Shown piece after piece: positions 1 to 9,280 of a stretch of 64,000 nt of DNA (position 1 is its first letter; each line of letters starts with the position of its first letter). The position numbers were made by a program, and so were the translations under genes. A model generated the notes under the pieces. It did not search any database, was not told where the DNA came from, and worked only from the letters and a program-made list of their open reading frames with translations. The DNA comes from Sphingobacterium zeae (GTDB lineage: Bacteria > Bacteroidota > Bacteroidia > Sphingobacteriales > Sphingobacteriaceae). The stretch is from NCBI RefSeq assembly GCF_030818895.1, contig NZ_JAUTBA010000001.1, forward strand, positions 5,022,001-5,086,000, written 5' to 3'.

Positions 1-166
1 CATTTATCGTAGCATAGATCGGAGGTAAAAATGTAAGCGGCTTCACATTATAACCCAATTTCTGCAAATTCACTGTAAAAAGGATAGCGACTACTATTGG
101 AATCACAATAGATAGTAGCCAAATCCACTTACTATACTTTTTCTCTGTGTTGAGACTCTCTCCCAT
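1..166 (-). CDS. DUF420 membrane protein, 3' end outside window
   Basis: Only the first 55 codons are visible, reading off the left edge of the window. The start codon ATG (166-164) lies 7 bases past the end of the SCO-family gene, so the two are probably co-transcribed. The N-terminus is short and polar (MGESLNTEKKYSKW), followed by one hydrophobic helix (about residues 14-30) and then a LQKLGYNVKPLTFLPPIYATIN segment. This resembles the DUF420 (COG2322) family, small multi-helix membrane proteins found beside cytochrome oxidase and SCO genes in Bacteroidota. Their exact role is not established. The call rests on a partial sequence plus position, so confidence is moderate. Confidence 0.6.
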   Translation of the reverse strand, partial: MGESLNTEKKYSKWIWLLSIVIPIVVAILFTVNLQKLGYNVKPLTFLPPIYATIN

Positions 167-173
167 GATATAA

Positions 174-902
174 TTACCTTTTTTGTTCTATAGTAGCTGG
201 ATGGTTCCGGATTTCCTCGACCAACAATAATTTAATTTCATCCTCAAGACGATCAACGTCAGTCTTCACATTGATATCGTATATTCCTCTTATCCTACCT
301 TTGGTATCGAGCAACAGATAATTTGATCCGATTATAAATGGCTTGCTACCATCAGGGTTGACAAGCGCATCCTGTAAAAGACTTTCTTTCGCAAATCTAA
401 AGATATCCACAGAAGGCTTCGTCACAAAAAACCAAGATTTGGTCCAGGGCTTGTAAACTTTTACATATTTTGCCAATACCTCCGGTGTATCATAAGTAGT
501 ATCAACGGTAATCGAATACAACTTAACCTTCCGATTCTGAATAAATCGATTAGCAATCTGATCAAGTCGCTTAATCATCGTCCTTGATAACGAAGCATCC
601 CTAGAATACATCAGATGCACCACAGAAAGCGTCGTATCATTATCCAATAGATGCACCTTTTTACCATCGTAATTAACAAAATCAACCGAGGGTACGGTAT
701 GATAAATTGTGTCCATGATGTCCCGCCCCCATTTTCGATGGGTAGTGCCAGGGACTTCCTTCTTTCCAAAGATTGGCAAAGAAGCATAGCTGTTCGACCC
801 GCTTTTATTCAGTATAAAATATAAAAATCCTGGCAGTAAAAGAATTACGGCCAGGATCAATATAGTTTTAATACCTTTCTTTTGTCCAGTATTATTATCC
901 AT
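174..902 (-). CDS. SCO1/SenC-family protein lacking the copper ligands
   Basis: SCO proteins are membrane-anchored thioredoxin-fold copper chaperones that help assemble the CuA centre of cytochrome oxidase. This 242-residue protein has an N-terminal membrane anchor (about residues 12-30) and the expected fold order: a PSVDFVNYDGKKVHL strand-turn, a core strand with a helix, a YSITVDTTYDTPEVLAKYV segment and a SNYLLLDTKGRIRGIYD C-terminal hairpin. The CxxxC copper site is replaced by SRDAS in the segment LMYSRDASLSR. The distal His expected just before the last hairpin is replaced by Gly (IIGSN). There is no cysteine anywhere in the protein. It therefore cannot bind copper in the classical way and may be a structural or regulatory paralogue. 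It is the penultimate gene of the visible oxidase cluster. Confidence 0.8.
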   Translation of the reverse strand: MDNNTGQKKGIKTILILAVILLLPGFLYFILNKSGSNSYASLPIFGKKEVPGTTHRKWGRDIMDTIYHTVPSVDFVNYDGKKVHLLDNDTTLSVVHLMYSRDASLSRTMIKRLDQIANRFIQNRKVKLYSITVDTTYDTPEVLAKYVKVYKPWTKSWFFVTKPSVDIFRFAKESLLQDALVNPDGSKPFIIGSNYLLLDTKGRIRGIYDINVKTDVDRLEDEIKLLLVEEIRNHPATIEQKR

Positions 903-911
903 TCACTTTAT

Positions 912-1289
912 CTATTTATTGGGAAATAATTGATGTTCTTGAAAAACAGAAGCCAAATGCCCCCCTTCAACAAGCATCAAAACAATAAAATAAATAATAA
1001 AAATAAAGACAATTCCAACGGTAACGATAAAGCTCGATTTTTCGAATTTTAAGTGCATAAAGAATGCGACGATATAATAAGCTTTAACCAAAGTAAGTAC
1101 AATATAAATGGTATTTACCAATGCACCCTTCGCTAAAATTTGCCAATGGTGTACAAAGCCCAATGCAATTAAGAACTCTAGACAAGTAAGCGCTAAAAGC
1201 ACGCCAAATACTCTCCAAATGGCTTTTTTATCCATCCCACCTTCGTGAGCATGCTCTCCATGAGCGATATTATCTTGATATTGTGACAT
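912..1289 (-). CDS. Cytochrome c oxidase subunit IV family protein
   Basis: This 125-residue inner-membrane protein has a His/Gly-rich N-terminus (residues 1-25, HGEHAHEGG) and three hydrophobic helices at about 27-46, 54-77 and 86-110. The size and helix pattern match the COX4-pro (caa3 oxidase subunit IV) family, small accessory subunits of heme-copper oxidases. It lies between the larger subunit III gene (27 bases upstream) and the SCO-family gene (9 bases downstream) on the same strand, which supports the assignment. The segment VKAYYIVAFFMHLKFEKSS is characteristic of the family. Catalysis does not depend on this subunit, and its detailed role is not known. Confidence 0.85.
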   Translation of the reverse strand: MSQYQDNIAHGEHAHEGGMDKKAIWRVFGVLLALTCLEFLIALGFVHHWQILAKGALVNTIYIVLTLVKAYYIVAFFMHLKFEKSSFIVTVGIVFIFIIYFIVLMLVEGGHLASVFQEHQLFPNK

Positions 1290-1316
1290 AGCTATCTAAA
1301 ATTATTTATTGCGTAA

Positions 1317-2051
1317 TTAGATTAAGTAGAAGAATGTAAAAACAAATACCCATACTAAATCCACAAAGTGCCAATACAAACCTACTTTTTCGATCATGAG
1401 GTAAGAACCACGGTTTTCAAATGTATTATTTAATGTCATACATAAGACGATGATATTTAAAATAATACCTACTGTAACGTGAAATCCGTGAAAACCAGTA
1501 ATTGTAAAGAACAAGTTAGCAAATTGTAACGCGGAAGTATAGGAAATGTCGTGTGTGAAATAAGGTAATAATGCTGTTTTGATAGCATCACCTTCCAATC
1601 CAGTTGCTGGATTTTTACCAAACCAGAACCCCATGTGGTGCAAGTGGGTCCACTCAATAGCCTGACAACCAACGAAACAGATACCGCCCAAAATAGTCCA
1701 CAGCATCCATTTGACTACTTCATTCTTTTGGTTACGGTGGCCTGCCTCTACCGCCAATACCATCGTTACCGAAGACATAATCAAAATAAATGTCATCAAA
1801 CCGACGAATACCAATGGCTGACCATGCTCCGCAATTCCAGGGATAGATTGGAAGATCTTATCTGGATCAGGCCAGGTTGGATGAGAAAAGCGTTGTGCGC
1901 CATAATAAACCAAAAATGCAGAAAATGTGAAGGCATCCCCTACCAAGAAAAACCACATCATGATTTTTCCATACTCTAAGTTCCAAGGTGATTTTCCACC
2001 ATTCCATGGACCAGTTTTTACCTTATCCAATTGCGATACTGTTGTACTCAT
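1317..2051 (-). CDS. ctaE: Cytochrome c oxidase subunit III (longer copy)
   Basis: This 244-residue membrane protein belongs to the heme-copper oxidase subunit III family. Family landmarks include WFFLVGDAFTFSAFLVYYG near the N-terminus, FTITGFHGFHVTVGII (about residues 180-196) and the terminal YWHFVDLVWVFVFTFFYL. Subunit III carries no redox metal; it stabilises subunit I and the proton uptake path. The gene lies 9 bases from a second, shorter subunit III gene upstream and 27 bases from subunit IV. Two adjacent subunit III genes are usual in Bacteroidota clusters of this type. The start is an ATG that keeps the spacing tight. Confidence 0.92.
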   Translation of the reverse strand: MSTTVSQLDKVKTGPWNGGKSPWNLEYGKIMMWFFLVGDAFTFSAFLVYYGAQRFSHPTWPDPDKIFQSIPGIAEHGQPLVFVGLMTFILIMSSVTMVLAVEAGHRNQKNEVVKWMLWTILGGICFVGCQAIEWTHLHHMGFWFGKNPATGLEGDAIKTALLPYFTHDISYTSALQFANLFFTITGFHGFHVTVGIILNIIVLCMTLNNTFENRGSYLMIEKVGLYWHFVDLVWVFVFTFFYLI

Positions 2052-2060
2052 TGTTTACTA

Positions 2061-2642
2061 TTATTGATTCAAAAGTAAGAAAACATATATATAAATCCAT
2101 AAAAGATCGAGAAAATGCCAAAAAATACTGGCAAGATCCATGCGGAAAAGATTGCCGTCTTTAGGAAGTTTGTTAATTCCTATAATCGCGCCAATCAAAA
2201 CGATCAAACCCGCAATAATATGCGCCAAGTGCATCCAGATAAAAACATATACAAAAGATTGCGATGCATTGTTATTCACAAAATAAACACCTCTATCGAT
2301 CAATACATTCCAAGCATGGACTTGCAAGGCAAAAAATACGACTCCCAAAATAAAAGTTGCTATCAAAAACAACCGCTGTTTGGAAGGCTCACCATTTTTA
2401 GCCGATCTATGCGCTAAAAACATGGTCAGACTACTCACCACAATCACCAGTGTACTATACAAAAGTGCGTTGGGCAATAAGGTCTTAATCCCTTTGTCCA
2501 CACCACTCGCTGTATATACTATGAAACCACTGGATAAAGCGGCAAACATCATGAACATACCCAACATACCCAACCATAGGTTGAACTTTTGGGCTTTTCT
2601 CTGTACTAACTTCTCGTCAGTTTGTGCTTGTATATCTAACAT
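2061..2642 (-). CDS. ctaE: Cytochrome c oxidase subunit III (shorter copy)
   Basis: This 193-residue protein is a five-helix, minimal subunit III. The C-terminal signature YVFIWMHLAHIIAGLIVL followed by FWHFLDLLWIYIYVFLLL is the counterpart of GFHGFHVTVGII and WHFVDLVWVFVF in the next gene, so the two are paralogues. The start ATG (2642-2640) overlaps the stop codon of the heme O synthase gene by one base (TAATG), which indicates translational coupling. It probably contributes to the same oxidase as the longer copy. Which of the two occupies the canonical position cannot be decided from sequence alone. Confidence 0.9.
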   Translation of the reverse strand: MLDIQAQTDEKLVQRKAQKFNLWLGMLGMFMMFAALSSGFIVYTASGVDKGIKTLLPNALLYSTLVIVVSSLTMFLAHRSAKNGEPSKQRLFLIATFILGVVFFALQVHAWNVLIDRGVYFVNNNASQSFVYVFIWMHLAHIIAGLIVLIGAIIGINKLPKDGNLFRMDLASIFWHFLDLLWIYIYVFLLLNQ

Positions 2643-3547
2643 TATTTCAACGGAATAAAGTTAAGCAATAATACGAGTTGTGTCACAGGCAGATAGATAA
2701 ATGAGGTAAACATCACTTTCTTCGCTGAAGGAATATCACAATTCTTAAACAGCAAATAACCATAATAACCAAACATCAATCCACCAATTACCGATACAAC
2801 CGTAAACCAAATCCCACCAAAGCCAAAATGATACGGAATAAAACCTGCAGGTATCATAAACAATCCTGTTAAAAATACCATAAAGGCCGATATCTTATCA
2901 CGTTTTGTCGTCGGTAACAAGCGAAAGCCCGCTAGCTTATAGTCGTCATCCACTACCCAAGCTATAGCCCAAAAATGTGGAAACTGCCATAAAAACTGAA
3001 TAGCAAACAATACAAAAGGAATAATAATAATGGCCTCTTCGTTATGTCCACTATAGTAGGCTAAATCATCTTGCGAAAAGGCTGCATAATATCCTATCAA
3101 CGGAGGAAATGCACCCGGAAACGCACCGACAAACACTGCTATTGGCGATTTTCTTTTTAAAGGTGTATAGATAAACGCATAGAGCAGAATACAGAATACA
3201 GATAGCAAACCCGCTACGAAATTCAATCGAACAAGTACCAAGGTTCCTAATATGCCCATAAAGACACTCAATACCAAAGCCTGTCCAGTTGTCATTCGGC
3301 CAGACGGCAAGGGTCTGTCTTCCGTACGCTTCATCAGTTTATCCAAATCTTTTTCAATGATCTCGTTAAAACCATTGGCAGACCCTGTTACCAGAAAACC
3401 GCCTAATGTCAACAATAACCAGTTGATCCAGACGATATCACCCTGTTGTTTTGATCCGATCAAAAAAGCAATTGAGGCAGAAAATACCACCGTCAACGTA
3501 AGTCGCAACTTAACAAGCTTTTTGAAATCTGAAATAAATTCTTTCAT
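2642..3547 (-). CDS. ctaB: Heme O synthase (protoheme IX farnesyltransferase)
   Basis: This UbiA-superfamily prenyltransferase attaches a farnesyl chain to protoheme IX, making the heme O precursor of heme A. The protein is all membrane helices. It carries the first Asp-rich motif in NGFNEIIEKDLDKLMKRTEDRPLPSG and the second around AWVVDDDYKLAGFRLLP. The reading frame is open up to 3586, but I place the start at the ATG at 3547-3545, giving 301 residues (MKEFISDFKKLVKLRLTLTVVFS). An AGGAGG lies 12 bases upstream of it and family proteins begin here. The gene follows heme A synthase and is coupled to subunit III by a one-base stop/start overlap. Confidence 0.93.
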   Translation of the reverse strand: MKEFISDFKKLVKLRLTLTVVFSASIAFLIGSKQQGDIVWINWLLLTLGGFLVTGSANGFNEIIEKDLDKLMKRTEDRPLPSGRMTTGQALVLSVFMGILGTLVLVRLNFVAGLLSVFCILLYAFIYTPLKRKSPIAVFVGAFPGAFPPLIGYYAAFSQDDLAYYSGHNEEAIIIIPFVLFAIQFLWQFPHFWAIAWVVDDDYKLAGFRLLPTTKRDKISAFMVFLTGLFMIPAGFIPYHFGFGGIWFTVVSVIGGLMFGYYGYLLFKNCDIPSAKKVMFTSFIYLPVTQLVLLLNFIPLK

Positions 3548-3619
3548 AACTAAAAGAGACCTCCTACTATCAGTGTAATTAAACACGTCCTTTTAAACAT
3601 AAACATCCCGAACGCGGTA

Positions 3620-4663
3620 TTAGTGCCTTTGCTTATTTAACAATAACAACAAGTAAAACTGCGCACCAAATAAGAGCGTAGCCACCACCAAATGTGTTGT
3701 CTGTGCAAAGGCAGGTATTGCAAATCGAGCTAAAATAATTCCTGATAGCATTTGGATACCCACTAGAATTAGTGCAATCAAAGCAAATTTATACTGCTTA
3801 GACCCCGAATTAAAACTTGTGCGGACCAAAAAGAATAATACGATTACTAAAATCAAAGAACAATATGCCAACCAGCGATGCAATTCAAACTGCTGGCCGA
3901 TAGTCGTTATAAAATCAGTTCGGGCTATGGTAGAACCGGTTAACAAATCAACCTCTTCCCGGACACCCGTACCGACAATCACTTGTGTTAGCATCAATAA
4001 AATAGAAGCTATAGCAAGTCCTTTTAATATACCCAAAGAACGATTGACCAGTAGGCTTTTGTTTCGTAAAGTAACCGCTTTGAAATAAGTATAAATACTA
4101 ATGCAAACAATTACAATCGCCAAAAGCATATGCACTGTAATAATCCATGGCATTAAATTGGTCGATACAACAATTGATCCTAACCAGGCCTGAAGGACTA
4201 CAACAAAAAGATTGATCACTGACCATACAACGATCGAACTTCTTAATTTTAAATAGGTGAAAGAATAAATCGCTGTCAATAACAAACAAAATCCAGAAAC
4301 AACACCGACCAACCGATTAATATATTCCGTCCAGGTCTTTGCGACATTAAACTCTTCATGTTGCAAAATACTCTTATCGGTACGGAGTTTGTAAGCCATT
4401 TCCTTATCCCCGAAAAATTCTACAATCTTCGCGAAACGTTCGTTCTTCTTTGCTCTTCCTTCGATATAATGCTGTTCATATCCTTGAGGTAATTGAGAAA
4501 TATCTGTGGGAGGAACAATACGGTTAAAACATTTTGGCCAATCTGGGCATCCCATACCTGACCCTGTACTCCGAACCACTCCTCCAGCAACAATGACCAA
4601 AAACAACACAATGATCGTTATCAAATTGGTCTTTATAAATCGCTTCTCAGCTGCTGGAAACAT
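3620..4663 (-). CDS. ctaA: Heme A synthase (COX15/CtaA)
   Basis: This integral membrane enzyme oxidises the C8 methyl of heme O to give heme A for the aa3-type centre. Landmarks are GGVVRSTGSGMGCPDWPKCF near the N-terminus, HEEFNVAKTWTEYINRLVGVVSG, TVHMLLAIVIVC, FELHRWLAYCSLILVI and TTHLVVATLLFGAQF. These supply the conserved heme-ligand histidines in two four-helix halves. The frame is open to 4693; the ATG at 4663-4661 (MFPAAEKRF) is preferred because a GAGGTAGGGG stretch precedes it. The protein would be 347 residues, normal for the bacteroidal type. It sits between subunit I and heme O synthase in the oxidase cluster. Confidence 0.93.
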   Translation of the reverse strand: MFPAAEKRFIKTNLITIIVLFLVIVAGGVVRSTGSGMGCPDWPKCFNRIVPPTDISQLPQGYEQHYIEGRAKKNERFAKIVEFFGDKEMAYKLRTDKSILQHEEFNVAKTWTEYINRLVGVVSGFCLLLTAIYSFTYLKLRSSIVVWSVINLFVVVLQAWLGSIVVSTNLMPWIITVHMLLAIVIVCISIYTYFKAVTLRNKSLLVNRSLGILKGLAIASILLMLTQVIVGTGVREEVDLLTGSTIARTDFITTIGQQFELHRWLAYCSLILVIVLFFLVRTSFNSGSKQYKFALIALILVGIQMLSGIILARFAIPAFAQTTHLVVATLLFGAQFYLLLLLNKQRH

Positions 4664-4743
4664 AATACTACCCCTACCTCTTAAAAAATACAAACTTCTA
4701 TAAAATAGAGCAGGATTGCTCCTACTCTATTGATAAGATTCTA

Positions 4744-6615
4744 TTAGTCTTTTCTACCATTTTGAGCATTCCATTCTGCCTGGATACGCTCAGCTTCCTC
4801 ATCTCCTTCAAAATCATGAGGTAAGTTAGAACTCATGGTTTGAGAGAAAGGAACATCTTGAGGAATAAAATCCTCACCATGACCTGGCTTACTGTAATCG
4901 TAAGGCCAACGGTGCACAGTTGGAATCTCACCTGGCCAGTTACCATGAATATGCTCTACCGGAGTAGTCCATTCCAATGTGTTAGACTGCCAAGGATTTT
5001 GAGGCGCTTTCTTACCGAAGAAAATCGATGTAAAGAAATTCCATAAGAATGCTACCTGACCTAAAGCAGCGATAATCGCAGCCCAAGTAACCAATTTGTT
5101 TACAGACACCCACTTCGCCATGAAAGCAAATTCTGTAAATGCATAGTATCGGCGAGGAACACCATCAATACCCATAAAGTGCATTGGGAAAAATACCAGA
5201 TAAGCACCTATGAAAGTCAACCAGAAGTGTAAATAACCTAATTTGGCGTTCATCATACGACCAAACATCTTAGGATACCAGTGGTAAACACCACAAAGCA
5301 TACCGAAAATCGATGCAGATCCCATCACCAAGTGAAAGTGAGCAACAACAAAGTACGTATCATGCAAGTTGATATCTAAAGCCGCATTACCCAAGAATAA
5401 ACCTGTCAAACCACCAGAGATAAAGAAGGATACCAAACCGATAGCAAACATCATTGCAGGTGTGAAACGGATATTACCTTTCCACAGTGTTGCAAGGTAG
5501 TTAAAGGCTTTTACAGCGGAAGGAACTGCGATAATCAGTGTTGTAATCATAAATACACCACCCAAGAACGGATTCATACCCGTTACAAACATGTGGTGAC
5601 CCCATACGATAAACGATAATACAGTAATACCGATTAACGAATATACCATGGCATGGTAACCAAAGATTGGTTTACGAGCGTTTGTAGCAATAACCTCAGA
5701 TGTTAGACCCAAAGCTGGCATAACAACGATATATACCTCAGGGTGACCTAAGAACCAAAACAAGTGCTGGAACAGAATTGGAGAACCACCTTCGTTTGGT
5801 AAAATTTGTCCTTGAACAACAAGATCCGATAAATAGAATGACGTACCAGCAGCACGGTCAAAAATCAGAAGAACAACCGCTGAAACCAATACTGGGAATG
5901 ACAACATACCCACGATAGCAGTTAAGAAGAACGCCCAGATTGTCAAAGGCATTTTCCATAAGTCCATTCCTTTTGTACGCATGTTCAAAATTGTACTTAC
6001 ATAGTTAATACCACCGATCAACTGTGAAGCTACAAATAGAACCATACTCACTAACCACAAGGTCATACCTGTTGCAGATCCTGCGATCGCGGTAGGAACA
6101 GCCGATAGTGGCGGGTAGATTGTCCAACCAGCAGAAGCAGGTCCACTTTCTACGAAGAACGATGCAACCATAATTACCGATGCTACAAAGAACAACCAGT
6201 AGGACAACATGTTCATAAAAGGAGATGCCATATCGCGTGCTCCGATTTGATATGGAATCAATAAATTACTAAAAGTACCTGACAGACCAGCAGTCAACAC
6301 GAAGAATACCATTACGGTACCGTGAATGGTCACCAAGGAAAGGAAAAACTCCGGTTTTATACGTCCACCTTCAGCCCACTTACCTAAGAATACTTCTAAT
6401 ATAGGGAACTCTTTATCCGGCCATGCTAATTGGATACGGAATAATACTGATAAAAGCATCGCAAAAACTGCCATGATGATACCAGTGATCAAGAATTGCT
6501 TAGCAATCATCTTGTGGTCACCCGAGAAGATATACTTTCTGATGAACGACTCCTCGTGATGATGGCCGTGCGAATCGTGATGTTCAGCGCTATGCGATAT
6601 TACTGTACTTGACAT
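4744..6615 (-). CDS. ctaD: Cytochrome c oxidase subunit I (aa3/caa3-type, A1)
   Basis: This is the catalytic heme-copper subunit that reduces O2 and pumps protons. Ligands seen are the low-spin heme His in VTIHGTVMVFF (about residue 98), the CuB His and the proton-channel Glu in GHPEVYIVV, the CuB pair in WGHHMFVTG, and the heme a3/heme a pair in VVAHFHLVMG. The HPEVY motif places it in the A1 group. The N-terminus is His-rich (HHDSHGHHHEES). The longest frame uses a TTG at 6633, but the ATG at 6615-6613 (MSSTVIS) is more likely. It follows subunit II by 28 bases and precedes heme A synthase. Confidence 0.97.
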   Translation of the reverse strand: MSSTVISHSAEHHDSHGHHHEESFIRKYIFSGDHKMIAKQFLITGIIMAVFAMLLSVLFRIQLAWPDKEFPILEVFLGKWAEGGRIKPEFFLSLVTIHGTVMVFFVLTAGLSGTFSNLLIPYQIGARDMASPFMNMLSYWLFFVASVIMVASFFVESGPASAGWTIYPPLSAVPTAIAGSATGMTLWLVSMVLFVASQLIGGINYVSTILNMRTKGMDLWKMPLTIWAFFLTAIVGMLSFPVLVSAVVLLIFDRAAGTSFYLSDLVVQGQILPNEGGSPILFQHLFWFLGHPEVYIVVMPALGLTSEVIATNARKPIFGYHAMVYSLIGITVLSFIVWGHHMFVTGMNPFLGGVFMITTLIIAVPSAVKAFNYLATLWKGNIRFTPAMMFAIGLVSFFISGGLTGLFLGNAALDINLHDTYFVVAHFHLVMGSASIFGMLCGVYHWYPKMFGRMMNAKLGYLHFWLTFIGAYLVFFPMHFMGIDGVPRRYYAFTEFAFMAKWVSVNKLVTWAAIIAALGQVAFLWNFFTSIFFGKKAPQNPWQSNTLEWTTPVEHIHGNWPGEIPTVHRWPYDYSKPGHGEDFIPQDVPFSQTMSSNLPHDFEGDEEAERIQAEWNAQNGRKD

Positions 6616-6643
6616 ATTCGATTTTATATTCAAAAATTCTTAA

Positions 6644-7981
6644 TTAGTTCAAAGATGCTGTAACTTGTACACTATCCTTTTTCACGTTAGCTGTTTTACC
6701 ACTGAACTCTTTTTGCAAATCCTCAGTAAAATATTTATTTTGTTTAGCTAACCATTCTTTATACTTCTCCTCTGTTACGACAACAACTTTCTTCTGCATG
6801 TTGTAGTGACCAGATCCACAGATCTTATTACACAACATCACAAAGTCATAGTTATAATCACCCAAACGATCGCGCATCTCTTCTGTCGTTACAGTAGGTG
6901 TGAACTGGAAATAGTTGGTCATTCCTGGTACCGCATTGATCTGAACGCGGAAATCCGGAATGTAGAAAGAGTGAATAATATCTTTTGAAATGATATGGAA
7001 ACGTACAGGTTTATTGACAGGCAACCAAATTTCAGATCCTTGAATATCATCCCAAGAATTTTTATCATTAAAGTCAATACCGTATGGATTAGTTGGCGTC
7101 GTCATTTTATAATTACGCTTACCAATAACGCCATCTGAACCAGCATAACGAACATTCCATTGAAACTGCTCACCAAGAACCTCAACCTGTAATGCTGACT
7201 TTTGAAGATCTTCAGGAATATTTGTGATCGATCTCCACGTAAAGAAACCGAACAGTACCAACACTGTCAATACCACAGCAGGAACAATTGTCCACAATTT
7301 CTCGATCGCATTGTTATGAGGGTAATAGTAAGCTTGACGTTTTGCCCGCATACGGTACAAAAATGTAAACGTCAGCAACAGAATGTGTGTGATAACCAAT
7401 ACGAATGTTGTGATCGCTGTCGTAATGATAAACATGGTATCAATACGCTCGCCATGCTCCGTCACTGCTGAGCGCCAATAAGCTGCTCCCCAATGTACAT
7501 AGGACCAATACACACCATAAAGAAATACGACCAAGAAAATGAATAACAATGACGATTGAAATGTGTTATTCGCAAACGGATTGTATTTACCGTTCATTTT
7601 TCTTGTCAATTCATAGATCGAAAGTACTTTGCCAATAACGGCAACGACTGTACAGATAACTAAGAACAACAACACATAATATGTGAAGTTTTTATAAACC
7701 TGAGGGTCTATCTGCTTCACTTCTTCAACAGCAGGAGCAGCTGCACTAGCTTCTGTACCAGAACTAGTAGATGCAACAGCAGCAGTACCTGCTGCCGCTG
7801 TTGTATCTTTTGCAACCGAATCCGTCGCTGCAGGGGCCGCTAACGCTGTAGTTGCCACTTTTGCAGAATCAGATGCTACTGTATCTTGTTGACTTGCCAG
7901 GATAGGGTTTGCAAAAAGCAACCCTAGAGCAAGCACAAAACCCGAGATGGATTTGAATCTATTATTTAATTTAAAGCTCAT
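6644..7981 (-). CDS. ctaC: Cytochrome c oxidase subunit II with CuA site and long N-terminal extension
   Basis: This subunit takes electrons from the upstream complex through the binuclear CuA centre. The CuA ligands are in CNKICGSGHYNM (C384, C388, H392, M395) with the earlier His in IIHSFYIPDFR. A signal peptide (residues 1-29) is followed by an Ala/Thr/Ser/Val-rich low-complexity linker (about 30-88), an extra membrane helix (about 98-122), and two further helices near 139-160 and 180-210 before the periplasmic cupredoxin domain. At 445 residues it is longer than classical subunit II, mostly because of the linker. There is no C-terminal cytochrome c domain, so electrons must come from a separate heme protein such as ActE or ActA of the adjacent complex. 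Confidence 0.95.
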   Translation of the reverse strand: MSFKLNNRFKSISGFVLALGLLFANPILASQQDTVASDSAKVATTALAAPAATDSVAKDTTAAAGTAAVASTSSGTEASAAAPAVEEVKQIDPQVYKNFTYYVLLFLVICTVVAVIGKVLSIYELTRKMNGKYNPFANNTFQSSLLFIFLVVFLYGVYWSYVHWGAAYWRSAVTEHGERIDTMFIITTAITTFVLVITHILLLTFTFLYRMRAKRQAYYYPHNNAIEKLWTIVPAVVLTVLVLFGFFTWRSITNIPEDLQKSALQVEVLGEQFQWNVRYAGSDGVIGKRNYKMTTPTNPYGIDFNDKNSWDDIQGSEIWLPVNKPVRFHIISKDIIHSFYIPDFRVQINAVPGMTNYFQFTPTVTTEEMRDRLGDYNYDFVMLCNKICGSGHYNMQKKVVVVTEEKYKEWLAKQNKYFTEDLQKEFSGKTANVKKDSVQVTASLN

Positions 7982-8025
7982 TTCTTTTATAACGTTTTTT
8001 ACGTAACCTTCCTTTAAAAGTGAAA

Positions 8026-9261
8026 CTATATTTGGTGATGTAAACTCTCGTCCAACAAAGGATGATTTTTAGGCACCAATGCCTGTTTGCTTAATTTGCT
8101 AAACACTAAGAAAGTGAACAAACCTAAGAAACCAAGCGCAGTTCCGATTTCAATGACACCAAATCCTCTGTGCTCTGCTACCGTACCTGGCATAATCATG
8201 ATGTAATAATCAAGCCAGTGACCAGCCAATAATAGAATACCGACGAACAACATGACATTTTGTTTACGTTTCGCGTCGCGGTCTACCAATAATAACAAAG
8301 GTGCCACAAAGTTAATGATAATACTTAACCAAAACCAAGGTTTGTATTCCGGTTCCCAACGTTTGTAGAAATAAACTGTTTCCTCTGGGATGTTTGAATA
8401 CCAAATCAGCATGAATTGTGCAAACCAAACGTAAGTCCAGAAGATCGAGAAACCGAACATCAATTTACCCAAATCGTGTAAATGATTTTCGTTTACCCAG
8501 TTCATATAACCCGCTTTCTTCAACACAACAACAATGATGGTAATACATGAAATACCACTTACCCACATTGCTGCAAAGTTATACCAACCGAACATCGTCG
8601 AAAACCAGTGAGCTTCTAAAGACATCACGGTATCGAAAGACCAGATAGGAGTGGTAAAACCGAAAATAACCAAGAAGATTGCTGACAATTTGAATGACTT
8701 TTTATAAGAAGTCAATCCGCCTTCCAAATCCTCTTTATAAGAAAGTTTCGCAAAAATAACTGCAAATATGCTATATGTACCCATAAATACCACTTGACGG
8801 ATCAAGAAGAATGGAACATTTAAATAAGCAGATTTACCTGCGATGATAGGGTCATAATTTGTACTATGCGGATCAGTGATACCGTCTGCATTCCAGTGAT
8901 GGTATAAATTATGTGTAGTTAAACCTAAACCTACAATAACCAATAAAATCAATGAAGCAATTGGTAAAACACTCGCCATAGCCTGAGGTATACGTACCAA
9001 ACCTGCAGACCATGCAGATTGGGTCACATATTGCAAGGCAACAAAGAATGTTCCAGCTGCGCATACACATGTAAAGTAATAACCCATCAATAACAAGTTG
9101 GCATAAGTACGCTCTACAGTAACGTGATCGCCCGAAAGCAACCCAATAGCTACAGCAGCTATACCTAGTACAACAGCGATAATACTGAACAATTTAGCTT
9201 TGCCAGCAAACTCGTATCGCTCGTTGAAATTATAATCGTGATGATGACTGTGAGTTCCCAT
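8026..9261 (-). CDS. actF: Alternative complex III subunit ActF
   Basis: ActF is one of the two large membrane subunits of alternative complex III, the quinol:cytochrome c/oxidase oxidoreductase that replaces bc1 in many Bacteroidota. This 411-residue protein has a cytosolic His-rich N-terminus (MGTHSHHHDYNF) and about ten hydrophobic helices. Its gene follows the mono-heme subunit by 19 bases and precedes subunit II, which is the standard ActF position. Segments such as SFDTVMSLEAHWFSTMFGWYNFAAMWVSG and WFAQFMLIWYSNIPEE are typical of the quinol:cytochrome c oxidoreductase family. No cofactor-binding motif is expected. Confidence 0.9.
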   Translation of the reverse strand: MGTHSHHHDYNFNERYEFAGKAKLFSIIAVVLGIAAVAIGLLSGDHVTVERTYANLLLMGYYFTCVCAAGTFFVALQYVTQSAWSAGLVRIPQAMASVLPIASLILLVIVGLGLTTHNLYHHWNADGITDPHSTNYDPIIAGKSAYLNVPFFLIRQVVFMGTYSIFAVIFAKLSYKEDLEGGLTSYKKSFKLSAIFLVIFGFTTPIWSFDTVMSLEAHWFSTMFGWYNFAAMWVSGISCITIIVVVLKKAGYMNWVNENHLHDLGKLMFGFSIFWTYVWFAQFMLIWYSNIPEETVYFYKRWEPEYKPWFWLSIIINFVAPLLLLVDRDAKRKQNVMLFVGILLLAGHWLDYYIMIMPGTVAEHRGFGVIEIGTALGFLGLFTFLVFSKLSKQALVPKNHPLLDESLHHQI

Positions 9262-9280
9262 TTATATATCTGATGTTAGA

